Notes under the pieces: model-generated
The model's database searches: none
What the model saw: only the letters and a program-made list of their open reading frames with translations
What the model was told of the DNA's origin: nothing
Shown here: positions 8,925-17,055 of the stretch, piece by piece
Position numbering within the stretch: position 1 is the stretch's first letter
Layout: each line of letters begins with the position of its first letter
Assembly: GCA_944381325.1 (NCBI GenBank)
Contig: CALWKS010000001.1
Location: 62,001-126,000 of the forward strand
Reading direction: 5' to 3'
Length of the DNA: 64,000 bases
Origin: an uncultured Christensenellaceae bacterium
GTDB lineage: Bacteria > Bacillota > Clostridia > Christensenellales > UBA3700
Translations under genes and position numbers: made by a program

Positions 8925-8953
8925 TTGAAAACATCGAGAAAGCGTGGTATAAT
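8925..8953 (+). promoter_or_regulatory. Promoter for lipoprotein gene 1
   Basis: TTGAAA at 8925-8930 and TATAAT at 8948-8953 have 17-nt spacing, 34 nt before the GTG start. Confidence 0.65.
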
Positions 8954-8986
8954 GTATGAGTAAATATTTTTTCGGGGGATTTAGCC

Positions 8987-9397
8987 GTGAAAAAGTCAAG
9001 GGTAGTTATTGGCGCGGTTGCGCTTGTCGTGCTTATGCTGACGCTTATTGCATGTGTTCCAAGCAGAGAAGCCTGCAAGACGAAATATGAAAATGCAGGT
9101 TACAAGACGACTCCGCTTTCAGCAAACACTCTTGAACTTTCAGGAGAAGACGTCGATTATATTTATTGCGCAACAAAAGAAGCATCGGGCGACTATATAA
9201 GAGTCGTGGTTTTCAAGAAGAAAGACAAGGCTACGCAATATTCTGAAAGAGCTAAGATCGAAAACGAAGGCGAAGGCGGATATATCGTAGAGCAGAAAGG
9301 TAAGGTAATTCTTGTCGGTACGCAGAATGCGTTGGATATTTATAACAACAAAGGAGGCATCGTTTCGGACGATGGGGCAGAGAGTTCTGCTGAATAA
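8987..9397 (+). CDS. Small lipoprotein, member 1 of a paralogous trio (unknown function)
   Basis: The 136-residue protein has a type II signal peptide ending in the lipobox LIAC (Cys near residue 23), so it should be lipid-anchored outside the cell. After the Cys it reads VPSREACKTKYENAGY, and it ends near KGKVILVGTQNALDIY. Both segments recur in the genes at 9693 and 10173. Translation starts at GTG 8987 with a CGGGGGA ribosome site. I do not recognise a named family. Separate promoters and terminators show that the three copies are not one operon. Confidence 0.75.
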   Translation: MKKSRVVIGAVALVVLMLTLIACVPSREACKTKYENAGYKTTPLSANTLELSGEDVDYIYCATKEASGDYIRVVVFKKKDKATQYSERAKIENEGEGGYIVEQKGKVILVGTQNALDIYNNKGGIVSDDGAESSAE

Positions 9398-9424
9398 ATC
9401 TCAGCATATCAGATGTGAATAAGA

Positions 9425-9450
9425 ATGCCGCGTTTATCGCGGTATTTTTT
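9425..9450 (+). terminator. Terminator after lipoprotein gene 1
   Basis: CCGCG and CGCGG pair around TTTAT, with flanking A-T pairs and six Ts. Confidence 0.7.
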
Positions 9451-9631
9451 ATCTCAAAAATATACGGATTTTCCACTCGTATTTGTTATATTGATTCAGA
9501 ATGTGTGTAAAAAATTGTTGGAGTTACTGTATAATCATTCAAAATATTCGTCTTAAAACAGCATTTTATTCATTTTAACCTTATAAAAACATAAATTAAT
9601 ATAAAATTTTCAAAAAATTTACCAAAACAGG

Positions 9632-9660
9632 TTGAAAGTCAAATCCTGCAATGCTATAAT
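9632..9660 (+). promoter_or_regulatory. Promoter for lipoprotein gene 2
   Basis: TTGAAA at 9632-9637 and TATAAT at 9655-9660 are 17 nt apart, in AT-rich DNA. The leader carries GGAGGAGG, the strongest ribosome site of the trio. Confidence 0.7.
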
Positions 9661-9692
9661 TAAACTATACTTAACCTGGAGGAGGTTTTTTT

Positions 9693-10037
9693 ATGAAAAA
9701 GTTTGTTGCAATCACATCAATCATAGTGCTTGCCGTTGTACTCGCTACAATGCTTATGGCTTGTACTCCCAGCGAAGAGTCGCTTACCAAGAAGTACAAA
9801 GAGGCTGATTATATCGTAATCAGCGGCGGTGCTGACGATATTCCCGGATACGACGCTGAGGACGCTGACATCAAGTACGTTCTTATCGCTACTAAGATTA
9901 CTGAAAACGTTGTAATCGTTTGCTTCGGCAATTCTGACGATGCAAAAGCTTGCTATGAAGAAATCAAAGGCGACGGCGTAAAGAAAAAGGGCAACGCTAT
10001 CGCAATCGGCAGCGAAGAAGCTCTTAAGCTTTTCTGA
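9693..10037 (+). CDS. Small lipoprotein, member 2 of the trio (unknown function)
   Basis: The 114-residue protein has a lipobox (LMAC, Cys near residue 24) followed by TPSEESLTKKYKEADY. The body matches its neighbours in layout: a short acidic segment, a hydrophobic strand (YVLIATKITENVVIVCF), a D-A-x-x-x-Y helix and a C-terminal KGNAIAIGSEEALKLF. The consensus promoter, GGAGGAGG ribosome site and frequent GCT/ATC codons, like those of dnaK and ppdK here, suggest high expression. No enzyme motif is visible; a binding or stress-related envelope role would be guesswork. Confidence 0.75.
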   Translation: MKKFVAITSIIVLAVVLATMLMACTPSEESLTKKYKEADYIVISGGADDIPGYDAEDADIKYVLIATKITENVVIVCFGNSDDAKACYEEIKGDGVKKKGNAIAIGSEEALKLF

Positions 10038-10057
10038 TAATTCAGACTGAAAAAATT

Positions 10058-10084
10058 CGGGCGTAGAAATACGCCCGTTTTTTT
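10058..10084 (+). terminator. Terminator after lipoprotein gene 2
   Basis: CGGGCGT and ACGCCCG pair around AGAAAT, followed by seven Ts. Confidence 0.85.
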
Positions 10085-10136
10085 ATGCAAGGATTTTTTA
10101 ATTTGAATTACTTATATATCAAAACTTTGCAATCTG

Positions 10137-10165
10137 TTGCTTAAAGCGGTGAAAAGAGTTATAAT
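10137..10165 (+). promoter_or_regulatory. Promoter for lipoprotein gene 3, probably leaderless
   Basis: TTGCTT at 10137-10142 and TATAAT at 10160-10165 are 17 nt apart. An in-frame ATG at 10164 lies inside the -10 box and cannot be on the message. The GTG at 10173 is 7 nt past the box, where transcription should begin. Confidence 0.5.
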
Positions 10166-10172
10166 GACAAAT

Positions 10173-10544
10173 GTGAAAAGCAAAAGAATACTGACATTTT
10201 CAATAATTGCGGTGCTGATACTCTCGTTCACGCTATTGTGCTTTGTTGCCTGTGCGACCGAAGAGTCTGCGCTAAAGGAAAAATACGAGCAGGCAGGATA
10301 TGATGCTCAGTCTTTTCCTTTTGTCAAAGCCGCCGTGGATAAAGAGTTGGTGGACTTTGCTTATCACGGGCTTAAAAACGCCAATTCTGCCAATGTTGAA
10401 CAGATTTTCGTAATAACTTTCAACACTATAGAAGACGCAAGAACTTATTATGACGCTCATATTTCAGACAAAGACAAACCAAATATGATAAGACAGGGCA
10501 GAGCCGTGGTTTACGGCAGTAAAGACGCGGTTGAACTTTATTGA
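10173..10544 (+). CDS. Small lipoprotein, member 3 of the trio (unknown function)
   Basis: From the GTG at 10173 this encodes about 123 residues with a signal peptide and a lipobox (FVAC). The mature part begins ATEESALKEKYEQAGY and ends RQGRAVVYGSKDAVELY, matching the pattern of the two upstream paralogues; the middle has diverged. The frame is open from a TTG at 10137, with an ATG at 10164, but both lie in the promoter, so I take the GTG as start. The signal peptide is intact from there. Localisation at the outer face of the membrane is inferred from the lipobox. Confidence 0.68.
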   Translation: MKSKRILTFSIIAVLILSFTLLCFVACATEESALKEKYEQAGYDAQSFPFVKAAVDKELVDFAYHGLKNANSANVEQIFVITFNTIEDARTYYDAHISDKDKPNMIRQGRAVVYGSKDAVELY

Positions 10545-10568
10545 AAAATAAATATTTTTTAAAGAATT

Positions 10569-10593
10569 AAGACGGTAAAAGCCGTCTTTTTTT
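10569..10593 (+). terminator. Terminator after lipoprotein gene 3
   Basis: AAGACGG and CCGTCTT pair around TAAAAG, with a run of Ts. Confidence 0.8.
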
Positions 10594-10831
10594 GTTTAAA
10601 CAAACACACCGCCTGTTTTGATTTATTCGATTTCTTAAATTACCGCAAGCAGATAAAAATTTATTGCTCAGAATATGTCTGGCTTATTGCTGTGTCAGAA
10701 ATCGCTTTGCTTTCAGATTTTGTTGAAAAAACTATTGATATGAAAATTAAGACAAACGTATTTTGGCGCGTGGTTTCAGCGGTTTTAAGCATAAACGGGG
10801 GAGCATATGAGGGAAAGCCGGGGAGTTTTGT

Positions 10832-10860
10832 TTGACTTAAGACGTGGCTTATATTATAAT
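10832..10860 (+). promoter_or_regulatory. Promoter for the PTS IIC-like gene
   Basis: TTGACT at 10832-10837 and TATAAT at 10855-10860 have 17-nt spacing. The start near 10867 gives a 26-nt leader with TGAGGT. Confidence 0.7.
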
Positions 10861-10892
10861 AAAACTCTAAATATATTTTTGAGGTTGGTTTT

Positions 10893-12143
10893 ATGCAAAC
10901 ACAAGACAAAAATCTTGCAGAAGACGTGCAAAAGACAACCCAAGAGGAAGTAGTAGTTTCAAATCCCCCTCAACCCCCGACAAAGGCACAAAAAGTTCGG
11001 GCAACAGTCAAAAAAATCTCCAAAAGGTGGTTTATTGACGCATTTACGGGTATGGCGCAAGGACTGTTCGTTACGCTTATCGCGGGCACGATCATAAAGA
11101 CGATCGGCACACTTATAGGCGACAACGCGGTCGGCAGACTGTTCACAACGCTTGGACAGATCGCTTCGGTACTTATGGGCGCAGGTATAGGCGCAGGTAT
11201 CGCCAGCCATCTTAAGGCGAGCAAACTCGTTATTTTTGCGAGTATGGTCGCAGGTTTCGTCGGAGCTTTTTCCGACAAATTCATCGGTTCGGCGGCAAAT
11301 TTCACGCCGGGTGTGATGACTGACATTTCAGCTCTCGTAGGAGCGGGCAGCCCGGGCAATCCGATAGGCGCATACATTACGGCGCTGGCGGCAACCGAGA
11401 TAGGCTCATTGGTTGCAGGAAAGACAAAGCTGGATATACTTCTCGTACCGCTGACATGTCTTTTGGTGTCGCTGGTATTCTCATACGTAGCTTTCCCGTT
11501 TATCTGGCTTATCAATATGCTGGGCAAGGGAATAGCGGTTGCGACTGATTTTACCCCCTTCTTTATGGGTATAATCATTGCGGTCGTTATGGGTATATTG
11601 CTGACAATGCCTACGTCGAGCGCGGCGATATGGGTCGCGGTCGCCAATCCCATTCTGAACGATCCCTCGCTGAGCGCGGCGACAAAGGAAGCTATGCTTA
11701 TAGCAGGCGGCGCGGCGGTAGTAGGTTGCGCGTGCCAGATGGTCGGCTTTGCGGTGATGAGCTTCAAGGAAAACGGCTGGAGCGGTATAATATCACAGGG
11801 ACTGGGCACAAGCATGCTTCAGATCCCCAACATAATGAGAAATCCGCGCATATTCATTCCGCCTATCGTGGCGAGCGCGGTGTGCGGACCTATAGCTACC
11901 TGTCTGTTCAAGCTCAGATGCGGCGCATCGGGCGGCGGTATGGGCACTTGCGGCTTTGTCGGCATCATTGACGCTTTTGACCAAAGCGTAACGTCGGGCG
12001 CTATGGAATGGTGGTTGTTCCTTATCTGCGTGTTGCTGCTGTTCATCATTCTTCCTGCAGTGATATGCTGGGGACTGGGACTGCTTCTGCGCAAGATCAA
12101 TTGGATAAAAGAAAACGATTTAAAACTCGATTACAACAACTGA
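10893..12143 (+). CDS. PTS_EIIC_2-type membrane transporter, orphan IIC component
   Basis: The 416-residue protein has a 45-residue polar N-terminus and about ten hydrophobic segments. Gly-rich loops (GAGIGAGIASHLKASK, GAGSPGNPIGAY, TMPTSSAAIW) and a MGTCGFVGI segment resemble the PTS_EIIC_2 family of membrane components. No IIA, IIB, HPr or sugar enzyme gene is nearby, so PTS-coupled sugar transport is not established; the substrate is unknown. A promoter and TGAGGT ribosome site precede the ATG. pepF follows after 22 nt and is probably co-transcribed. Confidence 0.75.
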   Translation: MQTQDKNLAEDVQKTTQEEVVVSNPPQPPTKAQKVRATVKKISKRWFIDAFTGMAQGLFVTLIAGTIIKTIGTLIGDNAVGRLFTTLGQIASVLMGAGIGAGIASHLKASKLVIFASMVAGFVGAFSDKFIGSAANFTPGVMTDISALVGAGSPGNPIGAYITALAATEIGSLVAGKTKLDILLVPLTCLLVSLVFSYVAFPFIWLINMLGKGIAVATDFTPFFMGIIIAVVMGILLTMPTSSAAIWVAVANPILNDPSLSAATKEAMLIAGGAAVVGCACQMVGFAVMSFKENGWSGIISQGLGTSMLQIPNIMRNPRIFIPPIVASAVCGPIATCLFKLRCGASGGGMGTCGFVGIIDAFDQSVTSGAMEWWLFLICVLLLFIILPAVICWGLGLLLRKINWIKENDLKLDYNN

Positions 12144-12165
12144 GTCGGGATTTTACGGAGGTAAT

Positions 12166-13950
12166 ATGCAAGTCAGAAACAGAGACGAAATCGAAGAAAA
12201 GTACACTTGGAAAACCGAGGACATGATCGCGGATAAGAACGAGTGGGACAGACTTTACGACACGGTAAAGAACGGCGTTTCGGATATCGTCGCATTCAAC
12301 GGCAAACTCAAGGACAAGAAGAATATTCTCGCTTGTCTGAAAACGTCAACAAAATACGAGGATATCCTCAGCAGAATGTTCTGCTACGCTCACATGAAGC
12401 GCGACCAGGACGTCGGCAACGGAGAAAACAAAGCGCTTTACGACAGCGTAAGAAACCTTTATATCGGCTATGCCGGAGAGACCAGTTTCGTTATGCCTCA
12501 GCTCAGCGCGCTTGACGAAGAGTTTCTCAAAGAGCTTGCCGCGGATAAGGACTTTGCGGATTACAGCTATTTTATCGAAGGAATAATCAAGGATAAAAAG
12601 CATACTCTCGGAGAAAAAGAGGAGAGAATACTTGCGATGACGCAGATGTTCTCGTCCGTTCCTCAGGAAGCTTTCTCAATGCTCAATAACGCGGATATCC
12701 GCTTCGAGCCTTTCAAGGACAGCAAGGGAGAAGAGATAAAACTGTCGCACGGCGTATATTCGCTTATGATGCAGTCTCCTTGCAGAGAAGACCGCATAAA
12801 GGCGTTTGAGAGTATGTATCACGCTTTCGAGAACAACATAAACGTGCTTGCTTCTCTTTATAACGGCAACGTGCAGAAGAACGTATTCTATTCAAGAGTG
12901 CGCGGTTTTGAAAGCTGCCTTGCTTCTGCGGCGCACGGCGAGGACGTTCCCACTGCAGTTTACGAGAGACTTTCTGCGTGCATAGACGCCAACGTAGGCA
13001 AGTTGCACGATTATCTCGAATACCGTCGCAACAAGATGGGACTCAAAGAACTTCATATGTACGATCTGCACGTGCCCATCATCGAAGGTTGCGAGATGGG
13101 TATGGATTACGAGGACGCATGCAAGCTTGTGGTAAAAGCGCTTGCGCCTCTCGGGGAAAGATATTGCAAATTGCTTGAAAAGGCGTTTGCCGAGAGATGG
13201 GTGGACGTTTACGAAAACAAGGGCAAGCGTTCAGGCGCTTATTCTACGGGTTGCTACGGTTGCCATCCTTATGTGCTTCTCAACTATCAGCGCACTACGC
13301 ACGACGTGTTCACGATAGCGCACGAGATGGGACACAGCATGCACACTTATTTCTCCAACGAGACTCAGCCTATGCCCAAGGCGGATTACAGGATCTTCGT
13401 TGCCGAAGTCGCTTCGACGGTAAACGAAACCCTGCTTCTCAATTATCTGCTCAAGAACTGCACGGATAAGAAACAGAAAGAATTTTTGCTTTCTTATATG
13501 CTGGATATGTTCCGCACAACGGTGTTTAGACAGACCCAGTTCGCTCAGTTCGAATACGAAGCGCATACCGCGGCAGAGAAAGGGGTTGCATTGACTCCCG
13601 AATATCTTAACGACCTTTACTACAAGCTCAACTGCAAGTATTACGGCGGCGAGCACGTGGTGAACGACGAGCTTATTAAGTACGAGTGGAGCAGGATCCC
13701 GCATTTCTATACGGCGTTCTACGTTTACAAGTATGCGACAGGTCTTATCAGCGCTGTCTGCATTGCGGCTAACATACTCGAAAAGGGTCAGAGCGCTCTC
13801 GACGATTATATGAAATTCCTTAGCGCGGGCGGAAGCATGCCTCCTGTCGAGATACTCAAACTTGCAGGCGTTGACCTTACCACCGACGAGCCGTTCGAAA
13901 AGGCAATGAAAGTTATGGATAACTATCTTAAGGAGCTCAAATCACTCTGA
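12166..13950 (+). CDS. pepF: Oligoendopeptidase F, M3B zinc peptidase
   Basis: The 594-residue protein has the zinc motif HEMGH (TIAHEMGHSMHTY, His near 386 and 390), with the third ligand Glu in VAEVASTVNE about 25 residues later. YSTGCYGCHPYVLLNY and the C-terminal FYVYKYATGL are typical of the M3B/PepF group. Length matches the family (about 600). PepF cleaves short peptides of roughly 7-17 residues in the cytoplasm, recycling products of larger proteases. ACGGAGG precedes the ATG. It lies between the transporter and dnaB, 15 nt upstream of the latter. Confidence 0.93.
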   Translation: MQVRNRDEIEEKYTWKTEDMIADKNEWDRLYDTVKNGVSDIVAFNGKLKDKKNILACLKTSTKYEDILSRMFCYAHMKRDQDVGNGENKALYDSVRNLYIGYAGETSFVMPQLSALDEEFLKELAADKDFADYSYFIEGIIKDKKHTLGEKEERILAMTQMFSSVPQEAFSMLNNADIRFEPFKDSKGEEIKLSHGVYSLMMQSPCREDRIKAFESMYHAFENNINVLASLYNGNVQKNVFYSRVRGFESCLASAAHGEDVPTAVYERLSACIDANVGKLHDYLEYRRNKMGLKELHMYDLHVPIIEGCEMGMDYEDACKLVVKALAPLGERYCKLLEKAFAERWVDVYENKGKRSGAYSTGCYGCHPYVLLNYQRTTHDVFTIAHEMGHSMHTYFSNETQPMPKADYRIFVAEVASTVNETLLLNYLLKNCTDKKQKEFLLSYMLDMFRTTVFRQTQFAQFEYEAHTAAEKGVALTPEYLNDLYYKLNCKYYGGEHVVNDELIKYEWSRIPHFYTAFYVYKYATGLISAVCIAANILEKGQSALDDYMKFLSAGGSMPPVEILKLAGVDLTTDEPFEKAMKVMDNYLKELKSL

Positions 13951-13965
13951 TAAAGGGGATAATTT

Positions 13966-15537
13966 ATGGCTAGACAACAGAAAAAAGAAGACAAGACCTC
14001 GACAGCTGTCGCGCTTCGCCGCACGCTTCCGCACAACCTGGAGGCGGAAGACGCGGTTTTAGGCGCGTTCCTTACAGACGCGGATATCCTTGCAGATCAT
14101 CTGTCGGGCTTGTCTGAAGAGGATTTCTATTCTCACGCAAACCGCACTGTCTTTGTATGTATGAAAGACCTTGCGGCAAAGAGCATGCCCGTGGATATCG
14201 TTACGGTTACGGGCAAGCTGGAGAGAGAGGAAAAACTTCAGGAAGCTGGCGGTCTCGAAAGACTGGAAGAACTTGCTGACACTCTGCCTTCTGCGGCAAA
14301 CTGCGAATATTACATAGGCATAATAAAGCGCGACGCGCTTATGCGCCGCATTATATCCACTTGCGGAATGGTAATAGACAACGCGTTCTCGCTTGACGAT
14401 TCTCAGAAGGCTCTTGCTATTGCCGAGGCTTCTATATACGAGATAGGCACGAACAATCAGAAAGGAGAACTCGTTCCTATCGGCGAGCCTACTCTCGAAG
14501 TCGTGGACAGACTCAGCGAAGTTTTCAAGACCAAGAAACCTGCAACTGGACTTATGACGCATTACCGCAATCTTGACAGAATGACCAACGGCTTTATGCC
14601 CGGTCAGATGATAATCCTTGCGGCGCGCCCCGGTTGCGGTAAAACCTCGTTTGCGATGAGCATTGCTACCAATATCGCAAAGTATTCTCCTGAAAAAGTA
14701 GTTGCCGCTTTCAACCTCGAGATGTCGTCTCAGGAACTCGTGCAGAGAATCCTCGTTTCCCTTACGCGAATAGACAACTCTACGATGATAAAAGGCGAAG
14801 AAACTCAAGAAGAACTTCAGAAACTCTTCGAGGCGCAGAGACAGCTCTCTGACAGCAAGCTGTTCATTGACGACACGGCTTCTCAGACGGCAGAAGAAAT
14901 AATGTCTAAATGCCGCAGACTCAAGGCTAAGCAGAAGAGACTCGACCTTGTCATAATCGACTACCTGCAGCTTATGAGCCCCAGCAAGAACAGAGACGGC
15001 AACCGTCAGCAGGAAGTTGCGGACACCTCGCGTTTTATCAAGATGATGGCAAAGGAGCTCAAAGTTCCCGTCATAGTCCTTTCTCAGATGTCGCGTGATA
15101 TAGAAAAGAGAGAAGACAAGACGCCTATGCTTGCCGACCTGAGAGAATCGGGTTCGATCGAGCAGGACGCGGATATGGTTTTCTTCCTCAACAATGCGGA
15201 CGGGGAGAACGAAGACACCGTAGAAAAGAAAAACGTAAGCCTTATCATTGCCAAGCACCGTAACGGCGCTACGGGCACGATATATTACGTGTTCGACAAA
15301 AAGCATATGCGTTTCTCAGTTGCCGTCAACAAGAAGCAGGCAGAAAGCGCTCCTTCTCAGCAGGAAGGCGCACCCGAAAACGCGGGAGACGTTGCGAGAG
15401 ACATGCAGGAAGAGGACGGATACGGATATTACGCAGAAGACGAATTCGCTCCTATCGAAGAGCCTGAAGGCGGAGCTTTCGATTTGTCAGAGCTTCAGGA
15501 CGCGGCGGATTTTATTCCTCCCGCTGACGAAGAGTAA
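13966..15537 (+). CDS. dnaB: Replicative DNA helicase (DnaB type) with acidic C-terminal tail
   Basis: The 523-residue protein begins with the DnaB N-terminal domain (LPHNLEAEDAVLGAFL). A RecA-like helicase follows, with Walker A ARPGCGKTS (Lys near 226), Walker B LDLVIIDYLQLM and DLRESGSIEQDADMV with the arginine-finger region. It unwinds DNA ahead of the replisome as a hexamer. Most DnaB proteins have 440-470 residues; here about 75 extra residues follow the conserved SVAVNKK end, rich in Glu, Asp and Gln. The start lies 15 nt after pepF with AAAGGGG. rplI, its usual neighbour, is absent. Confidence 0.95.
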   Translation: MARQQKKEDKTSTAVALRRTLPHNLEAEDAVLGAFLTDADILADHLSGLSEEDFYSHANRTVFVCMKDLAAKSMPVDIVTVTGKLEREEKLQEAGGLERLEELADTLPSAANCEYYIGIIKRDALMRRIISTCGMVIDNAFSLDDSQKALAIAEASIYEIGTNNQKGELVPIGEPTLEVVDRLSEVFKTKKPATGLMTHYRNLDRMTNGFMPGQMIILAARPGCGKTSFAMSIATNIAKYSPEKVVAAFNLEMSSQELVQRILVSLTRIDNSTMIKGEETQEELQKLFEAQRQLSDSKLFIDDTASQTAEEIMSKCRRLKAKQKRLDLVIIDYLQLMSPSKNRDGNRQQEVADTSRFIKMMAKELKVPVIVLSQMSRDIEKREDKTPMLADLRESGSIEQDADMVFFLNNADGENEDTVEKKNVSLIIAKHRNGATGTIYYVFDKKHMRFSVAVNKKQAESAPSQQEGAPENAGDVARDMQEEDGYGYYAEDEFAPIEEPEGGAFDLSELQDAADFIPPADEE

Positions 15538-15563
15538 AACGGCTTAAACATTAAAAGACAAAT

Positions 15564-15600
15564 AAAGACGGACAAAGGTTTTCCTTGTCCGTCTTTTCAT
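15564..15600 (+). terminator. Terminator after dnaB
   Basis: GACGGACAA and TTGTCCGTC pair with a short loop, then TTTTCATTTT. Confidence 0.75.
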
Positions 15601-15652
15601 TTTAGCTCAAAAAGCCGCATATACTTGACAGAGAAATTGTCGGGAGACGCTT

Positions 15653-15916
15653 ATGGCTTATAAAGACGAACTTGCAGAAAAATTCGACGGAGCGCTGAAA
15701 GAAGGACTTGCGACTTTCGTATTCACGATGTACGGACCGCGCGCCGCGTCTGTGGAGGGTGCGAAACGGATAATTTATTACGAGGGAAACTGTATAAAAT
15801 TTGCCGTAGGCAGGCGAATTCTTGAAATAAAAGGCAAAAATATGCGCATTGCGTCGTGCAACGGCAACGAATATTTCGTCGTCGGAGAGATAGCAAGCGC
15901 AGAGGTGTCTGAATGA
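15653..15916 (+). CDS. yqfC: Sporulation protein YqfC (YabP/YqfC family)
   Basis: The 87-residue protein has the YabP/YqfC fold pattern: an early hydrophobic VFTMYG segment, R-x-I-x-Y-x-G (RIIYYEG), IKFAVGRRILEIKGKNM and a final FVVGEI. It lies directly before yqfD, as in Bacillus and Clostridia, where the pair is made in the mother cell during sporulation. The stop overlaps the yqfD start (ATGA). TCGGGAG precedes the ATG. A CATATACT sequence at 15618-15625 resembles a sigma-E -10 box, but no convincing -35 was found. Confidence 0.85.
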   Translation: MAYKDELAEKFDGALKEGLATFVFTMYGPRAASVEGAKRIIYYEGNCIKFAVGRRILEIKGKNMRIASCNGNEYFVVGEIASAEVSE

Positions 15917-17055
15917 GTAAAGGCTACATAAAAATCAGGCTTGAAGGAAACAATTTTGCTGCTTTTGTCAGCGCCGCGGCGAACGGCGGAATTACTCTGT
16001 CGGATATGGAGCGGGAAGAGAAGACGCTGAAAGCTGTCTGCCTCGAAAAGGACGAGGGGGATCTGCGCCGCATCGCGGCGAGATGCGGACTTCTGCTTTT
16101 TGTAGAAGGAAGAAAAAACCTAAAGTCGCGCGCCGACGGACTTTTAAGACATATCGGAGCGATCACGGCACTTGTCGTGGTTGTCGCAACGTTTATAATA
16201 TCGCGCTTTTTCGTGTTTTCCGTGACGGTCGAAGGGGTGTCTCCCTCACGTGCTTCGGAAATACTTGCGGCGCTGAAAGAAGAGGGCATTGACGGGATTA
16301 CTCTCAAGAGCAAACTTGATCTTGCCGAGATAGAAAAAACTGCGGTTGAAGGCAGAGACGATCTCGCTTTTGCAGAAGCTTATATCGACGGAGTGAGGCT
16401 TGTCGTGAGCGTAAGAGAGCAGTTGCCGTCCCCCGTTGAGAACGAGGAGAAAGGAAAGCTGATAGCTTCTGTCGACGCGATAGTTACGAGGGTGGAAGTG
16501 TCGGGCGGCACGGCGCTTGTAAAGGCAGGCGACACGGTAAGAAAAGGACAGACTCTTATAGGCGATTACATAATCGTGGGCAACCCTGAAGATCCTGAGC
16601 ATAAAGAGATAGAGGCAGCGGCTGAAGGGGACGTTTACGGCAGAGTGTGGTATACCGAAAGACTGCTTATCCCCGAGATAAGGCAAGAAACGGTGAGAAC
16701 GGGAGAAAAATATACGTCTACCGCGCTTTATATCGGCGACAGACTTATGCTTGCCGCAAAATCTTCTCACGGTTTTACTCAATATGAAAAAGTTACCGAA
16801 GTAAAGAAGATAAACGCGGTCATTCCTTTTACGCTTGTTACCGAAACGTATTACAAAACCACCGTCGTCAACGAGAAAACGGACGAAGCTTATCTTGAAA
16901 ATCAGGCGTACGAGGCATTTGCCCGTCTGTATGCAGGACTTGACCCCGAAGCAACGGTGCTTGCAAGCTATAAAACTCAAAAAAAAGTAGACAATTATTA
17001 TATAATTATATTATACTATGAAGTAGAGCAACTTATCGGTTGCAGGGAGGCGTAA
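15913..17055 (+). CDS. yqfD: Sporulation protein YqfD
   Basis: The 380-residue protein has an N-terminal cytoplasmic domain, one transmembrane segment (IGAITALVVVVATFIISRFFVF, about residues 77-98) and a large extracytoplasmic part with VSVREQLPSP, GDTVRKGQTLI and ATVLASYKTQKK. These match YqfD, a membrane protein required for normal sporulation. The length is normal. It overlaps yqfC, and its own TAA shares one base with the apparent phoH start. It supports a spore-forming ancestry for the organism. Confidence 0.88.
   Translation: MSKGYIKIRLEGNNFAAFVSAAANGGITLSDMEREEKTLKAVCLEKDEGDLRRIAARCGLLLFVEGRKNLKSRADGLLRHIGAITALVVVVATFIISRFFVFSVTVEGVSPSRASEILAALKEEGIDGITLKSKLDLAEIEKTAVEGRDDLAFAEAYIDGVRLVVSVREQLPSPVENEEKGKLIASVDAIVTRVEVSGGTALVKAGDTVRKGQTLIGDYIIVGNPEDPEHKEIEAAAEGDVYGRVWYTERLLIPEIRQETVRTGEKYTSTALYIGDRLMLAAKSSHGFTQYEKVTEVKKINAVIPFTLVTETYYKTTVVNEKTDEAYLENQAYEAFARLYAGLDPEATVLASYKTQKKVDNYYIIILYYEVEQLIGCREA

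Larger units (their letters stand above)
10545..10892. other. Non-coding gap between lipoprotein gene 3 and the PTS IIC gene
   Basis: It holds the terminator at 10569-10593 (AAGACGG/CCGTCTT) and the promoter at 10832-10860. Between them is a plus-strand reading frame without a credible start codon (ends near 10835) and an unsupported minus-strand frame. I see no RNA gene. Confidence 0.5.

Noticed and set aside
10590..10835. Plus-strand open frame reading ...EYVWLIAVSEIALLSDF...
   Set aside because: It has no usable start codon or ribosome site and ends in the next promoter. It could be a gene remnant, but nothing identifies a parent.
10661..10909. 82-codon minus-strand frame in the same gap
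   Set aside because: No ribosome site, and it overlaps the promoter and start of the PTS IIC gene.
14059..15306. A 415-codon minus-strand open frame inside dnaB
   Set aside because: It is fully antisense to a clear helicase gene and has unlikely composition (rich in Arg, His, Phe, Tyr). It is a shadow of codon bias.
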